Position numbers and translations under genes: made by a program. This document shows positions 44,237 through 52,071 of a DNA stretch of 64,000 nt, piece after piece. The first letter of the stretch is position 1. Every line of letters starts with the position of its first letter. The notes beneath the pieces were generated by a model. That model did no database searches, was not told the DNA's origin, and was given only the letters and a program-made list of their open reading frames with translations. The DNA is from CAZWBR01 sp964632305. Lineage in GTDB: Bacteria > Bacteroidota > Bacteroidia > Bacteroidales > Prolixibacteraceae. The stretch is from contig CAZWBR010000003.1 of the NCBI GenBank assembly GCA_964632305.1, positions 1-64,000 on the forward strand, given 5' to 3'.

Positions 44237-45310
44237 CTATCTGTTCTTTTTGATCGTCTTATGGTAGTTCTTCATCATCTTCCCGAACTGTCGTTCTTTT
44301 TGCCGGCGCTCCTCTACGGTAGCCTCGTAGTGGGCTTTCTCGCGGGCCATCTTAAGGTAGTTATCGTAGGCGGCGCGATCGATAGCGCCCTGTTCCACGG
44401 CGGCCAGTATCGCGCAGCCCGCCTCGACGGTGTGGGTGCAATCGGGGAAACGGCAGCGGCGCGACAGATCAGTCAGCTCATCGAAGGTGAGTTCCAGCCC
44501 GTTGGCCGCGGCGGCGGTGCCTACCTCCCTCATGCCGGGATTATCGATCAGGATGCCGCCGCCATCCAGCAGGATCAGTTCCCGGTGGGTGGTGACATGC
44601 CGGCCCCGGTCGATGCTCTGGCTGATAGCCGCCGTGCGCATCACCTCTCTTCCGCAGAGGTTATTCAGCAGTGTCGATTTCCCGACCCCTGAGGAGCCAA
44701 GCAGGCAATAGCTCTTCCCCCGTTCGATCATCGCCCGGATGGGTCCGTATCCCTCTCCGGAGGCATTGCTGACCGCCACGACGGGCACATTGGCGATCCG
44801 GCTCCTGATATCCTCCAATATCACGGACAATTGTTCCGGGTCGATCAGGTCCACCTTGCTGAGCAGAATGACAGGCGCGACCCCGCCATCATAGCAGAGG
44901 GTCAGGTAGCGTTCGAGCCGGTTGAGACTCAGATCTCGATCGACGGCCTGGACCAGGAAGGCGGTATCGACGTTGGCCGCGATAAGCTGTATCCCACCCG
45001 GCTGTCCGACAGCCTGCCGGCTGATCACCGATCTGCGGGGCAGTATCCCGTGGATAAGGGCTGTACCACCGTCGTAAATCATTAGTGCCACCCAGTCGCC
45101 GACGGCAGGATAATCCTCGCGGTTCCGGGCGGTAAAACGCAGGTTGCCGGTGATCTCGGCCTCAACTTCCCCCTCTGCCGTCCGAACTATATAACGCTCC
45201 TTATGCTCGGCCATCACCCTGCCGGGCACGAAGCCAGGGTAAAGGTCGGCCATCTGTTGGGCCAATCCGTCGTGATAGCCCAGTTCTTTTAAATGTATGA
45301 TCTTTTCCAT
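44237..45310 (-). CDS. rsgA: ribosome small-subunit-dependent GTPase A
   Basis: From the ATG at 45310 (MEKIIHLKELGYHDG) the protein has 357 residues. It has an OB-fold N-terminus and a circularly permuted GTPase order: G4 LLSKVDL before G1 GSSGVGKSTLLNNL and G3 DNPGMRE. A C-terminal zinc finger follows (CRFPDCTHTVEAGC). It helps mature the 30S subunit. A frame extending 43 residues further upstream looks non-coding. The last 40 residues are basic and coiled (EERRQKERQFGKMMKNYHK). Confidence 0.93.
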   Translation of the reverse strand: MEKIIHLKELGYHDGLAQQMADLYPGFVPGRVMAEHKERYIVRTAEGEVEAEITGNLRFTARNREDYPAVGDWVALMIYDGGTALIHGILPRRSVISRQAVGQPGGIQLIAANVDTAFLVQAVDRDLSLNRLERYLTLCYDGGVAPVILLSKVDLIDPEQLSVILEDIRSRIANVPVVAVSNASGEGYGPIRAMIERGKSYCLLGSSGVGKSTLLNNLCGREVMRTAAISQSIDRGRHVTTHRELILLDGGGILIDNPGMREVGTAAAANGLELTFDELTDLSRRCRFPDCTHTVEAGCAILAAVEQGAIDRAAYDNYLKMAREKAHYEATVEERRQKERQFGKMMKNYHKTIKKNR

Positions 45311-45455
45311 AATCCTATTTTCTTTTTTCGGGGCATAAAAACAATAAATTGAGCTAAAGTCCTTAATCGTTTTATGCAACCTGTCCGTCAGATGATCCCG
45401 ATAGCCATGCGGGATGACGGCAATGAATAATTCAGGCACCTAACCGGATTCTCCT

Positions 45456-46079
45456 TTAATGTTGTAACTGTGTATCAGTGACCAGTTTCTCTTGATACGG
45501 GAACTGTTGTTCAAACACCTCCAGATCGTCCGGTTGTACCATAAAGGCCGGATCCTCAAAAAAGCGTCCGCTGACGGTGCTTAATCCGTCGGGCTGAAGT
45601 TCCAGCGCCATAAATGGCTCGAAGTTATCCCCCTCCTTTGTCGTGATGTTGTACTGTTGGGCATTGCAGAATCCAAAACGGTGGTAGTAATCGGGGTTCC
45701 CGAACAGGATCATGCCGGCAAAGCCCATCTCCCTGGCCCTGCCGATAGAGGCTTTCATCAGCATCGACCCGATGCCCCGGTGCTGTAAAGCGGGCGCCGC
45801 CGACAACGGTCCCACGCACAGTATCTCCTGTTCAGCGTTCTCCGCGTTGACCACCTTAGCCCGGGTCGAGAGGATATGCCCAATGATACTCACCTCGCCC
45901 ACAGCCACCAGATCGAGTTCGCCGATATAACTCTTGCTCTTCCTAAGCAGGTGCAGCACCAGGTGCTCATCGCAACCCTGTTTATAGATATTCCAGAAAG
46001 CTTCCCGGGTCAGAAACTCCGTTGCCGCGTAATCGGCCGGCGTCGCCGGGCGAATGGTTGTGTTAATGCTTGTAATCAT
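45456..46079 (-). CDS. GNAT-family N-acetyltransferase
   Basis: From Met at 46079 the protein has 207 residues and begins MITSINTTIRPATPADY, a typical GNAT start. The acetyl-CoA loop is ALQHRGIGSMLMKASIGRAREMGF, followed by ILFGNPDYYHRFGFCNA. It resembles YhbS-type acetyltransferases. An alternative start at 46109 would lie inside the tandem-repeat array and is disfavoured. The substrate is unknown. Confidence 0.88.
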   Translation of the reverse strand: MITSINTTIRPATPADYAATEFLTREAFWNIYKQGCDEHLVLHLLRKSKSYIGELDLVAVGEVSIIGHILSTRAKVVNAENAEQEILCVGPLSAAPALQHRGIGSMLMKASIGRAREMGFAGMILFGNPDYYHRFGFCNAQQYNITTKEGDNFEPFMALELQPDGLSTVSGRFFEDPAFMVQPDDLEVFEQQFPYQEKLVTDTQLQH

Positions 46080-46090
46080 TGAGTATTTTT

Positions 46091-46361
46091 TATTGTCGTT
46101 GATAGTCATTCCTTGTCATTGATAGTCACTTATAGTCATTGGTGGTCATTGATCGTCAATAAAGTCATTGATGGTCAATTATGGCCATTGGTGATTGACT
46201 TAAGTCATTGATAGTCATTTGTCGTCATTGGTGGTCAATTGTTGTCATTGATGGTCAGTGATGGTCAATGTTTGAATACCCAAATAACAACTAATGACAA
46301 TAAATGACAATAAATGACAACTTAATGACAATAAATGACCACCATTGACAACCTAATGACC
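46091..46361. repeat. 10-bp tandem array with strand switch
   Basis: About 18 units with core GTCATT or GTCAAT at a 10-base step run from 46091 to 46269. After a short spacer, seven units in reverse complement (core AATGAC) run from 46291 to 46361. One unit is a base short (near 46161). It forms the upstream region of the acetyltransferase gene. Confidence 0.9.
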
Positions 46362-46381
46362 AATTCCCTCTTATTTCAAAT

Positions 46382-46451
46382 CACTACTGTCGGATAAAGT
46401 CCCGACGAATGATTTGAGGTTGAGATTCCTCGCTTCGCGTACCAATGACAG
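46382..46451 (+). repeat. dispersed repeat R6, copy B
   Basis: This is similar to 21289-21362 in the same orientation and leads directly into R2. It contains AGATTCCTCGCTTCGCG, a word shared with the end of R1. Confidence 0.6.
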
Positions 46452-46801
46452 AGACTCACTCCATTAAATCAAACCTTATTACGCTATATCATTTTTGGGA
46501 GTTCTACATTATGGCGTATGGAGAAGTCCCTGTAATGAGCAATAAACCGATCAAAGGGCCGAAGGTCCGACATGTGAAAGCACAGGCCGTCAGGCCTGTG
46601 AAGACGGTCAACGATAGTATCTCAAAGGCCTGTAAGGCCGGTATGTATTATATTGACACAGAACCAATTCATCAAATCCGTTCAATACATACCGGTCTTT
46701 CAGACCTCCAATTCCCTCTATATCTCCTTTTCACAGGGCTTACGCCCTGTGCTACCACATGTCGACCTTACAGGTCTACCATAACAGATTTAACAATCAT
46801 T
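46439..46801 (+). repeat. dispersed multi-hairpin repeat R2, copy B
   Basis: It is homologous in inverse orientation to 7273-7636. It contains six short hairpins: GGGCC/GGTCC (46556-46568), CACAGGCC/GGCCTGTG (46581-46600), GGCCT/AGGCC (46627-46639), GGTCT/AGACC (46694-46706), CACAGGGC/GCCCTGTG (46732-46751) and GACCT/AGGTC (46764-46776). It reaches the stop codon of the methyltransferase gene. Confidence 0.85.
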
Positions 46802-47585
46802 CGGCAGCTTGCTCCTCCGGTTTCCGCCCAATAAAGAACATATAGCCATAATACTGCTTATACTGTTCATAAAAAGAGATATCTTCTCTTTGGAAATGGA
46901 CCAGTTGCCGGGCCGCCTCACTGTCGTGCTGTTCCAGAAACTCATCGATCCGTGCCGCCAGTGGGCGGAAATAAGTATCGGTCCAGCAACTCTCGGGAAA
47001 CAGGAAGGCCGCCACGGGAATATACCCGGTCTGTTCCAGCACCTTTAGCTTATAAGAGGCCGTATTGATCTCCGGGCAGTTACGGGTCATATATTCATCA
47101 ATCGCAGCCGGGTGTTCATCGGTGAGCCAGATCATCTCGGAGACCGCGAAATAGCCCCCCGGCTTCAGGTAGTCGCGCCACATGGTAAGCCCTTTCTCGA
47201 AGCCGACATGATAGATAGAGCCTTCGGCCCAGATCAGATCAAGTTCCCCTTCCCGGAAGGGAGGTTCCTCCATAGAGCCGATCACCCCGGTAATACGTTC
47301 TTCAAGCCCCTGCTGCTTCACCCGCTGGTTCAGCTTTTCGATCATTCCCGGCAGCAGATCCACCGCCGTAATCGTCCCGGTAGTGTTTCGCGCCAGCGTG
47401 ACGGTCTGGCCACCGGTGCCGCAGCCCAGATCGGCGATCACTGCATCGGCCGGAAGCTCCCTGATGAAGCTCAGGGCCTGCCGGGTCACCTCCTCACTGC
47501 CGGGCCCCTGCCGGTCGAGATGGCAGAAGAGTTCACAGATCAGGTTAATATCGAAATCAAAAATCACATCTTTCTTTTCGTCCAT
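46797..47585 (-). CDS. class I SAM-dependent methyltransferase
   Basis: From the ATG at 47585 the protein has 262 residues. Motif I is VIADLGCGTGGQTVTLA, motif II-like ITAVDLLPGMIEKL, and EGELDLIWAEGSIYHVGF follows. It transfers a methyl group from S-adenosylmethionine to an unknown small molecule; the fold is that of UbiE/Erm-like small-molecule methyltransferases. It lies between rteC and repeat R2, with no operon partner. Confidence 0.88.
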   Translation of the reverse strand: MDEKKDVIFDFDINLICELFCHLDRQGPGSEEVTRQALSFIRELPADAVIADLGCGTGGQTVTLARNTTGTITAVDLLPGMIEKLNQRVKQQGLEERITGVIGSMEEPPFREGELDLIWAEGSIYHVGFEKGLTMWRDYLKPGGYFAVSEMIWLTDEHPAAIDEYMTRNCPEINTASYKLKVLEQTGYIPVAAFLFPESCWTDTYFRPLAARIDEFLEQHDSEAARQLVHFQREDISFYEQYKQYYGYMFFIGRKPEEQAAE

Positions 47586-47663
47586 GACAATACTTTTTTC
47601 AGTTAATGGTGCAAAAATGGGCACGGTGAAAATGATAAATTCACAAGTCTTCCCAAGACCAGC

Positions 47664-48518
47664 CTATTTATTATCAAAATCATCCATTCGCTCAATGAGG
47701 GCTTTTCTCATCTGATCGAGATACTGCGTCCTGTTTTTCCGTTCACGTATCTCCAGAAAGGCCCGGTAGAAATCGCCGATCCTCACATTAAAGAGTATTT
47801 CGAACCCCGAGATCAGATCTTTCAGATCGATGGTCCCGTGATTGATGCTTCTGGAAGAATGGATGCTGTAAGCCAGCTCGATCAGGGCCACCTTTGAATC
47901 GGTCCACTGCATCTGATTTTTCGAGACTAGCGTGATCAGATCGGCGCCTGACTCCCTGTTCAACTGTTCCAATCGCGATAAAAGGTACGCTTTAAGCAGA
48001 TCATTTGCAATAATATGGGCCACTTCATAATCGTAACTCGTCGAATAATTGCGATCCTTCTCGAACAGCAACGGATCGTGATCGAGCGCCCAGTCATACT
48101 CGCTCCTAAGAAAGAAGCGGGCGTCCTGCGATGTGTCGCCGGAACGGTAATAGCGGAAAAAATCGAGCGAATTGGTAAAGGTCTGATCCAGCAGTTTCAG
48201 TTCATGGGCCAGACAGATCCTTTCGGAGACCGGATCGGTCTGGGGACATTTTTCGACGATCCGGTACAACCGGATATAAAACAACAACTGACCGTAAAGT
48301 TCCGGCTTCAGCTCTTTAAAGAAGATTATTTCTTCCGCCTGATCTCTAAACTGATAATTAAGAATAAAAACCCTGAGACGCGACAACGATTCCTGCAGGC
48401 CATTGATATTCGCCTTGATCTTCGTCAACAGGTATTTATCGCCTGGTTCGGTACGCCCGATTTTCTGTTCAATTTCGTGTCTGAGGTTGGTGACAAACTC
48501 CTTCATACTGTTCTTCAC
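47664..48518 (-). CDS. rteC: RteC-family protein
   Basis: The 284-residue, all-helical protein ends with features of the RteC family: MQWTDSKVALIELAYSIHSSRSIN and IRIGDFYRAFLEIRERK-like residues (NVRIGDFYRAFLEIRERKNRTQ). In conjugative transposons of the CTnDOT type, RteC is a DNA-binding activator of excision genes. Here no integrase, excision or transfer gene is visible nearby, so it is an orphan, either a remnant or a domesticated regulator. A 10-bp inverted repeat lies about 147 bases upstream. Confidence 0.85.
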   Translation of the reverse strand: MKNSMKEFVTNLRHEIEQKIGRTEPGDKYLLTKIKANINGLQESLSRLRVFILNYQFRDQAEEIIFFKELKPELYGQLLFYIRLYRIVEKCPQTDPVSERICLAHELKLLDQTFTNSLDFFRYYRSGDTSQDARFFLRSEYDWALDHDPLLFEKDRNYSTSYDYEVAHIIANDLLKAYLLSRLEQLNRESGADLITLVSKNQMQWTDSKVALIELAYSIHSSRSINHGTIDLKDLISGFEILFNVRIGDFYRAFLEIRERKNRTQYLDQMRKALIERMDDFDNK

Positions 48519-48664
48519 TCCTATTGAATCCCGGTCAGCAACAAGACAATAGCTATCGCGATACCGGAGAATTCAGATGGTCCCTCTTCCATGACGGAAG
48601 GAGGAAACGGTTTAAAATATTGGATAATGGAATAGTATCCCGGAAGGATTCCCGGGGAAAGGAT

Positions 48665-48690
48665 CGATAGTCAGTGGTTCCTGACTATCG
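48665..48690. promoter_or_regulatory. perfect 10-bp inverted repeat upstream of rteC
   Basis: CGATAGTCAG (48665-48674) and CTGACTATCG (48681-48690) are separated by six bases. The position upstream of rteC suits a protein-binding operator or an RNA hairpin. Confidence 0.5.
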
Positions 48691-49174
48691 CTTAGACACG
48701 TTCCGAAGTCGAACTAAAAAATGTTTTCTGCATAAATTGGATTACACGCGGCAAAGGTATTGTTTTTCTTTCTTTTTTTCCACAATCGGCCTGTAATTTT
48801 TTTCACAACCGCCACAGAGGCAGAACCGTTACCCTTTGTAGAAGAAAAGCAGAGAATAGTCCATGCGGTTTTAATGAAACCGGAACAGGGTCACCCGAAG
48901 AAAAGGCATCCTGACCAATCCAAAGGTTACAGGCCGGGACCATCGCCGGACTTTCTGTGCATATTCTGTGCATATTCTGTGCATCTTCTGTGCTTATTCT
49001 GTGCATTAATAGCACAGAATATCCATTGAAGAACTATTGAACCAGCGCTGAAAGTACGGCGCAAACAGGCAGGGATGATTCTGTTAAGCCGTGATTCCGG
49101 ATAATTGGAATGGCCGTTCCGTTTCGGAAAAGCCGGGAGGTGAATATTTCAATATCCCGTTCGTTAGGGTGATC
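48691..49174. other. non-coding stretch with 11-bp micro-array
   Basis: No gene is supported between the inverted repeat and the CAT-like gene. The only structure seen is the micro-array at 48954-49021. Confidence 0.5.
48954..49021. repeat. 11-bp tandem micro-array ending in an inverted unit
   Basis: Five 11-base units of TCTGTGCATAT (48954-49008) are followed by AGCACAGAAT, the reverse complement of the unit core. The last direct unit and the inverted one form a TCTGTGC/GCACAGA hairpin. Confidence 0.8.
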
Positions 49175-49816
49175 CTACGACTGATCGTTAAGATAGTCCT
49201 GAAGGCGTTCCACATATTTACCGACCTGATAGCCATCCATCAGCGCGTGGTGAACCTGGACAGAAAAAGGCAGCAGCGTCTTATCGCCCTCCCTGAAAAA
49301 CTTGCCCCACGACAGCCGGGGAACCGAATCATTCCGGTTAATCGATATGGTATGCGACAGATGGGTAAAGGAAATCCAGGGGATAGAGGTGATGTAGATC
49401 AGGTCATCGCGTCCGGTCAGCTTATCAATGCCGAAGTAATCGACCTGGTTTTGGCTCACTTCCCGCGCGTTTCTTTCAAATTCCCCGATCGCGTCGGTAT
49501 AATCGACCGTGATCATTTGAAACAGGTCATTCTTCGCGGGATCTTTCAAATAGGTGAACGAGGGATGGACCCGGTCGTGGAGCACCACCGTTTTATCGTC
49601 CCTGATGCGGTACCTGAACGCTTCCATCTCGTTGACAATCCGGGTAACCGCGTGGATCATCGCGAAATAGAACGAGAGATGGTTCTCTTTCGTAAAAGCC
49701 AGAAAACCGGTGATATCCAGATTCATGCAGATATTGAACTGCGGATAATCCATCCGGTAAAAGAAATTAAAATGTTCTTTTCGGTCCCAATTTTCAAGAT
49801 CTATATACTTCATCAT
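49175..49816 (-). CDS. chloramphenicol-acetyltransferase-family acyltransferase
   Basis: The 213-residue protein is a full-length CAT-fold trimeric acyltransferase. The catalytic motif is SVQVHHALMDGYQVGKYVERL near the C-terminus; FNICMNLDITGF and PWISFTHLSHT are typical of the family. It O-acetylates a hydroxylated compound using acetyl-CoA. Chromosomal CAT-like proteins of this sort are widespread and need not give chloramphenicol resistance. It stands alone. Confidence 0.88.
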   Translation of the reverse strand: MMKYIDLENWDRKEHFNFFYRMDYPQFNICMNLDITGFLAFTKENHLSFYFAMIHAVTRIVNEMEAFRYRIRDDKTVVLHDRVHPSFTYLKDPAKNDLFQMITVDYTDAIGEFERNAREVSQNQVDYFGIDKLTGRDDLIYITSIPWISFTHLSHTISINRNDSVPRLSWGKFFREGDKTLLPFSVQVHHALMDGYQVGKYVERLQDYLNDQS

Positions 49817-50349
49817 GATTCAATCGTTTACAGATGATCGCCCCTGACAGTGCCCGCCGCACAGAGGCCCGTTTCACCGGTCGCGCCGGCTCCCGGTTCC
49901 CGCACCGGCCCTTCTTTCGGACCGGTCTCAGGTACACGTATCAAAATAAACAACAAAGAGGCGTATTTCCAAATATTCAGCATTTAGTCAGGCAGACACA
50001 GTATTGAATGAAATTCCTCTTAAGCCCTGCCTCACCAATCCGATCGGTAAACCTATCCCAAGGTGTCCGCAGCGATGCAGGTCGAGCGCCGGAGTTCCGA
50101 AAATTAAATCACCCTTTTCAGCACAAACCGGCTTTTACCAGGTTATAACCTTTACACTAAGAATCAAAAACATGAGAACGAAAATTGCGGAAATAGCAAA
50201 TAGATTATCATTTGACACTCTTATTGCATTTCCGCATTTTCAGTTATATCCGACATTCGTAAAAAAAATTGCGGTATTGCAGAAGCGGCCAACCGGGGCT
50301 CCCTAATTGCAAATCTTTACAGACCTCTTTTTCTGCTAAGTCGTATTAA
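49817..50349. other. non-coding stretch
   Basis: No supported gene. A 100-codon plus frame (50004-50306) has no gene-like composition. An imperfect inverted pair (AAATTGCGGAAATAGCAA near 50181 with TTGCATTTCCGCATTTT near 50225) is present. Confidence 0.5.
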
Positions 50350-50901
50350 TTATATCCTATCAATCCTGACCGAATTAAATAGTTGAAGAATCTGTGATGG
50401 ATCTTTCAACTTCACCAATGTCTTTTCAAACATTTCGGTATTATCATTTTGGTAGATGGCTATGGCACATTCGAGAATCCAGGAGAATTGTTGCTGCGCC
50501 TCCTCTATTTTAACCTCTCCCTTATTGACTGCTTTCCGGTAATAATTATTCATTCGGTTAACCGCATTAAAAACCGATGGTTTGATGATCTCCGTGTAAG
50601 AATTACCAAAGCCGACACTAACCTCACTCTTCTTTAAATAGAGTTCATTGACCAGCGTCCACTTACCGGCAATCTCGTCGCCTAAATAATGGGATTCAAT
50701 TTCCCCCTTGGGTTGTGCATCCGTAGCATAAACCTTGAAAACAAACAGCTCACGGTTCTCAGAATTCGAGATATTCGACTCTTGCCCGGTTAACGGTTTA
50801 TTTCCCGGATGATAGGCAATCAGTTCCTGCTGGGCATAAAGCGCCTGTCCAATGAATAGGGAGGCAACAAAAAGAAATAAACTCCTTTTCATGACTTGCA
50901 A
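50350..50901 (-). CDS. small exported protein of unknown function
   Basis: The 183-residue protein has a clear signal peptide (RSLFLFVASLFIGQALYAQ) and no recognised domain. The mature part is mixed alpha/beta with an amphipathic C-terminal half (NRMNNYYRKAVNKGEVKIEEAQQQFSW). It is the last gene of the SusC-SusD-phosphodiesterase operon, 11 bases after the PHP gene, so a role with that system is likely. Function is unknown. Confidence 0.75.
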   Translation of the reverse strand: MQVMKRSLFLFVASLFIGQALYAQQELIAYHPGNKPLTGQESNISNSENRELFVFKVYATDAQPKGEIESHYLGDEIAGKWTLVNELYLKKSEVSVGFGNSYTEIIKPSVFNAVNRMNNYYRKAVNKGEVKIEEAQQQFSWILECAIAIYQNDNTEMFEKTLVKLKDPSQILQLFNSVRIDRI

Positions 50902-50912
50902 ATTTAATTTGG

Positions 50913-52061
50913 TTATTGAATATTAAACTTCAAGGACAATTCCAATGGCTTTTCATTTCCGATCTGAACATTCAAAACTCTCAGTTTCAGGACAACCTCC
51001 TGGCCTTCCTTCATCTCGGTTGAACTGATCGGGTAAACATTCTCTGAATGGGGATCCAAACTGAACTGAACCATGGATGACTCGAGTTTCACCGATAATT
51101 CGGGGTTGCCGATAATCTCAAACCGGTAAGGAAGGCCTGTGTGATTACTGATCGTCAAAAGGGCGTTCTTTTTACTGATCTTCCGGGCATTAAGGGTCAG
51201 CGAGTTTTCAACTATTTGTTTAACCAACTCTTCTTTACCATACAGATGACCGTCAGAATAGGCAACTGTCATACGATTGACCAATGCTTCCTGAATACCC
51301 TGTTCGCTTCGCTCCCTGGCAAAAACCAATGTCATTGGTCTGTATTCACCCTGATTCAGAGTCATAGGGGTATGGACATCGGAATTCGACAAAACGGTCA
51401 GATTCTTTTCCAGGCACCATTGTAGAATCAACGGATCGTAGCGTCCGCCATTAACTACCTCTATCCCTGAAATCAAGCCTTTTTGATAAAGTTCTTCATG
51501 GATCTGTTGCCATTCGCTTCGGTTTTCAGGATGCTGAAACCAGGGATGGTTCCAGAAGACATAAGCGCCTTGTTTCTTTGCTTCTTCCAGGGTCTGAGCA
51601 ATATTCGATCCATCGCGGGTGTCGTTTTTATTGACAAACGTCTCAAAGATATTTGCATCTTTCAGAAAGATTGCATTAAAATGACCGGGGGCCATCCTGC
51701 GCGTGATCTCAGTTCCTTTGATCAGGATTACCCCGAGCTCCTTCGCCCTCTCCCGGGCAACCTCATTCGAACGCAGATGATCTTTCGAGGTAAAATCAGC
51801 CAGTTTAGGCCGGTATTCGATATGCTCGGTCAGCGCTATTGCATCTAACCCTTCCCGGAAAGCCTCTTCTACCCGTGTCGTGGGCCATACCATCCCGTCG
51901 GAAAAAACCGTGTGCATATGAAAATCACACTTTAACAGCTGATAGCCGGAAATCTCCGGAAGCTTTAAACTGTTCTTCCTGATCTGAGCATTTAACTGGA
52001 AGCTCACCAGTATCAATAATGCTACACTGATTAATTTCATTTCAAACCTTTTCATAATCAT
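50913..52061 (-). CDS. exported PHP-domain phosphodiesterase (Sb-PDE type)
   Basis: The 382-residue protein has a signal peptide (KLISVALLILVSFQLNAQ). PHP metal motifs are CDFHMHTVFSDGMVWP, ALTEHIEYRP, WNHPWF and LSNSDVHTP. The C-terminal domain is beta-sandwich-like. It resembles exported PHP phosphodiesterases that release phosphate from glycerophosphodiesters or phosphonate-derived esters. It lies 10 bases after susD, so the imported or surface-bound ligand is probably a phosphodiester-containing glycan or lipid head group (inference). Confidence 0.87.
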   Translation of the reverse strand: MIMKRFEMKLISVALLILVSFQLNAQIRKNSLKLPEISGYQLLKCDFHMHTVFSDGMVWPTTRVEEAFREGLDAIALTEHIEYRPKLADFTSKDHLRSNEVARERAKELGVILIKGTEITRRMAPGHFNAIFLKDANIFETFVNKNDTRDGSNIAQTLEEAKKQGAYVFWNHPWFQHPENRSEWQQIHEELYQKGLISGIEVVNGGRYDPLILQWCLEKNLTVLSNSDVHTPMTLNQGEYRPMTLVFARERSEQGIQEALVNRMTVAYSDGHLYGKEELVKQIVENSLTLNARKISKKNALLTISNHTGLPYRFEIIGNPELSVKLESSMVQFSLDPHSENVYPISSTEMKEGQEVVLKLRVLNVQIGNEKPLELSLKFNIQ

Positions 52062-52071
52062 TATTTATAGT

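Noticed and set aside
46091..46361. CRISPR array
   Set aside because: Units are about 10 bases with no unique spacers and occur in both orientations; no cas genes are near.
46445..46834. 129-codon plus frame across repeat R2 copy B
   Set aside because: It runs through hairpins and into the methyltransferase end; copy A has no matching frame.
48760..49029. 89-codon plus frame before the CAT-like gene
   Set aside because: Its C-terminal part is translated from the 11-bp micro-array and the rest has no gene-like composition.
49175..49816. antibiotic-resistance gene (chloramphenicol)
   Set aside because: Only the CAT fold and catalytic His motif are visible. Chromosomal relatives often have other substrates, and no resistance context is present.
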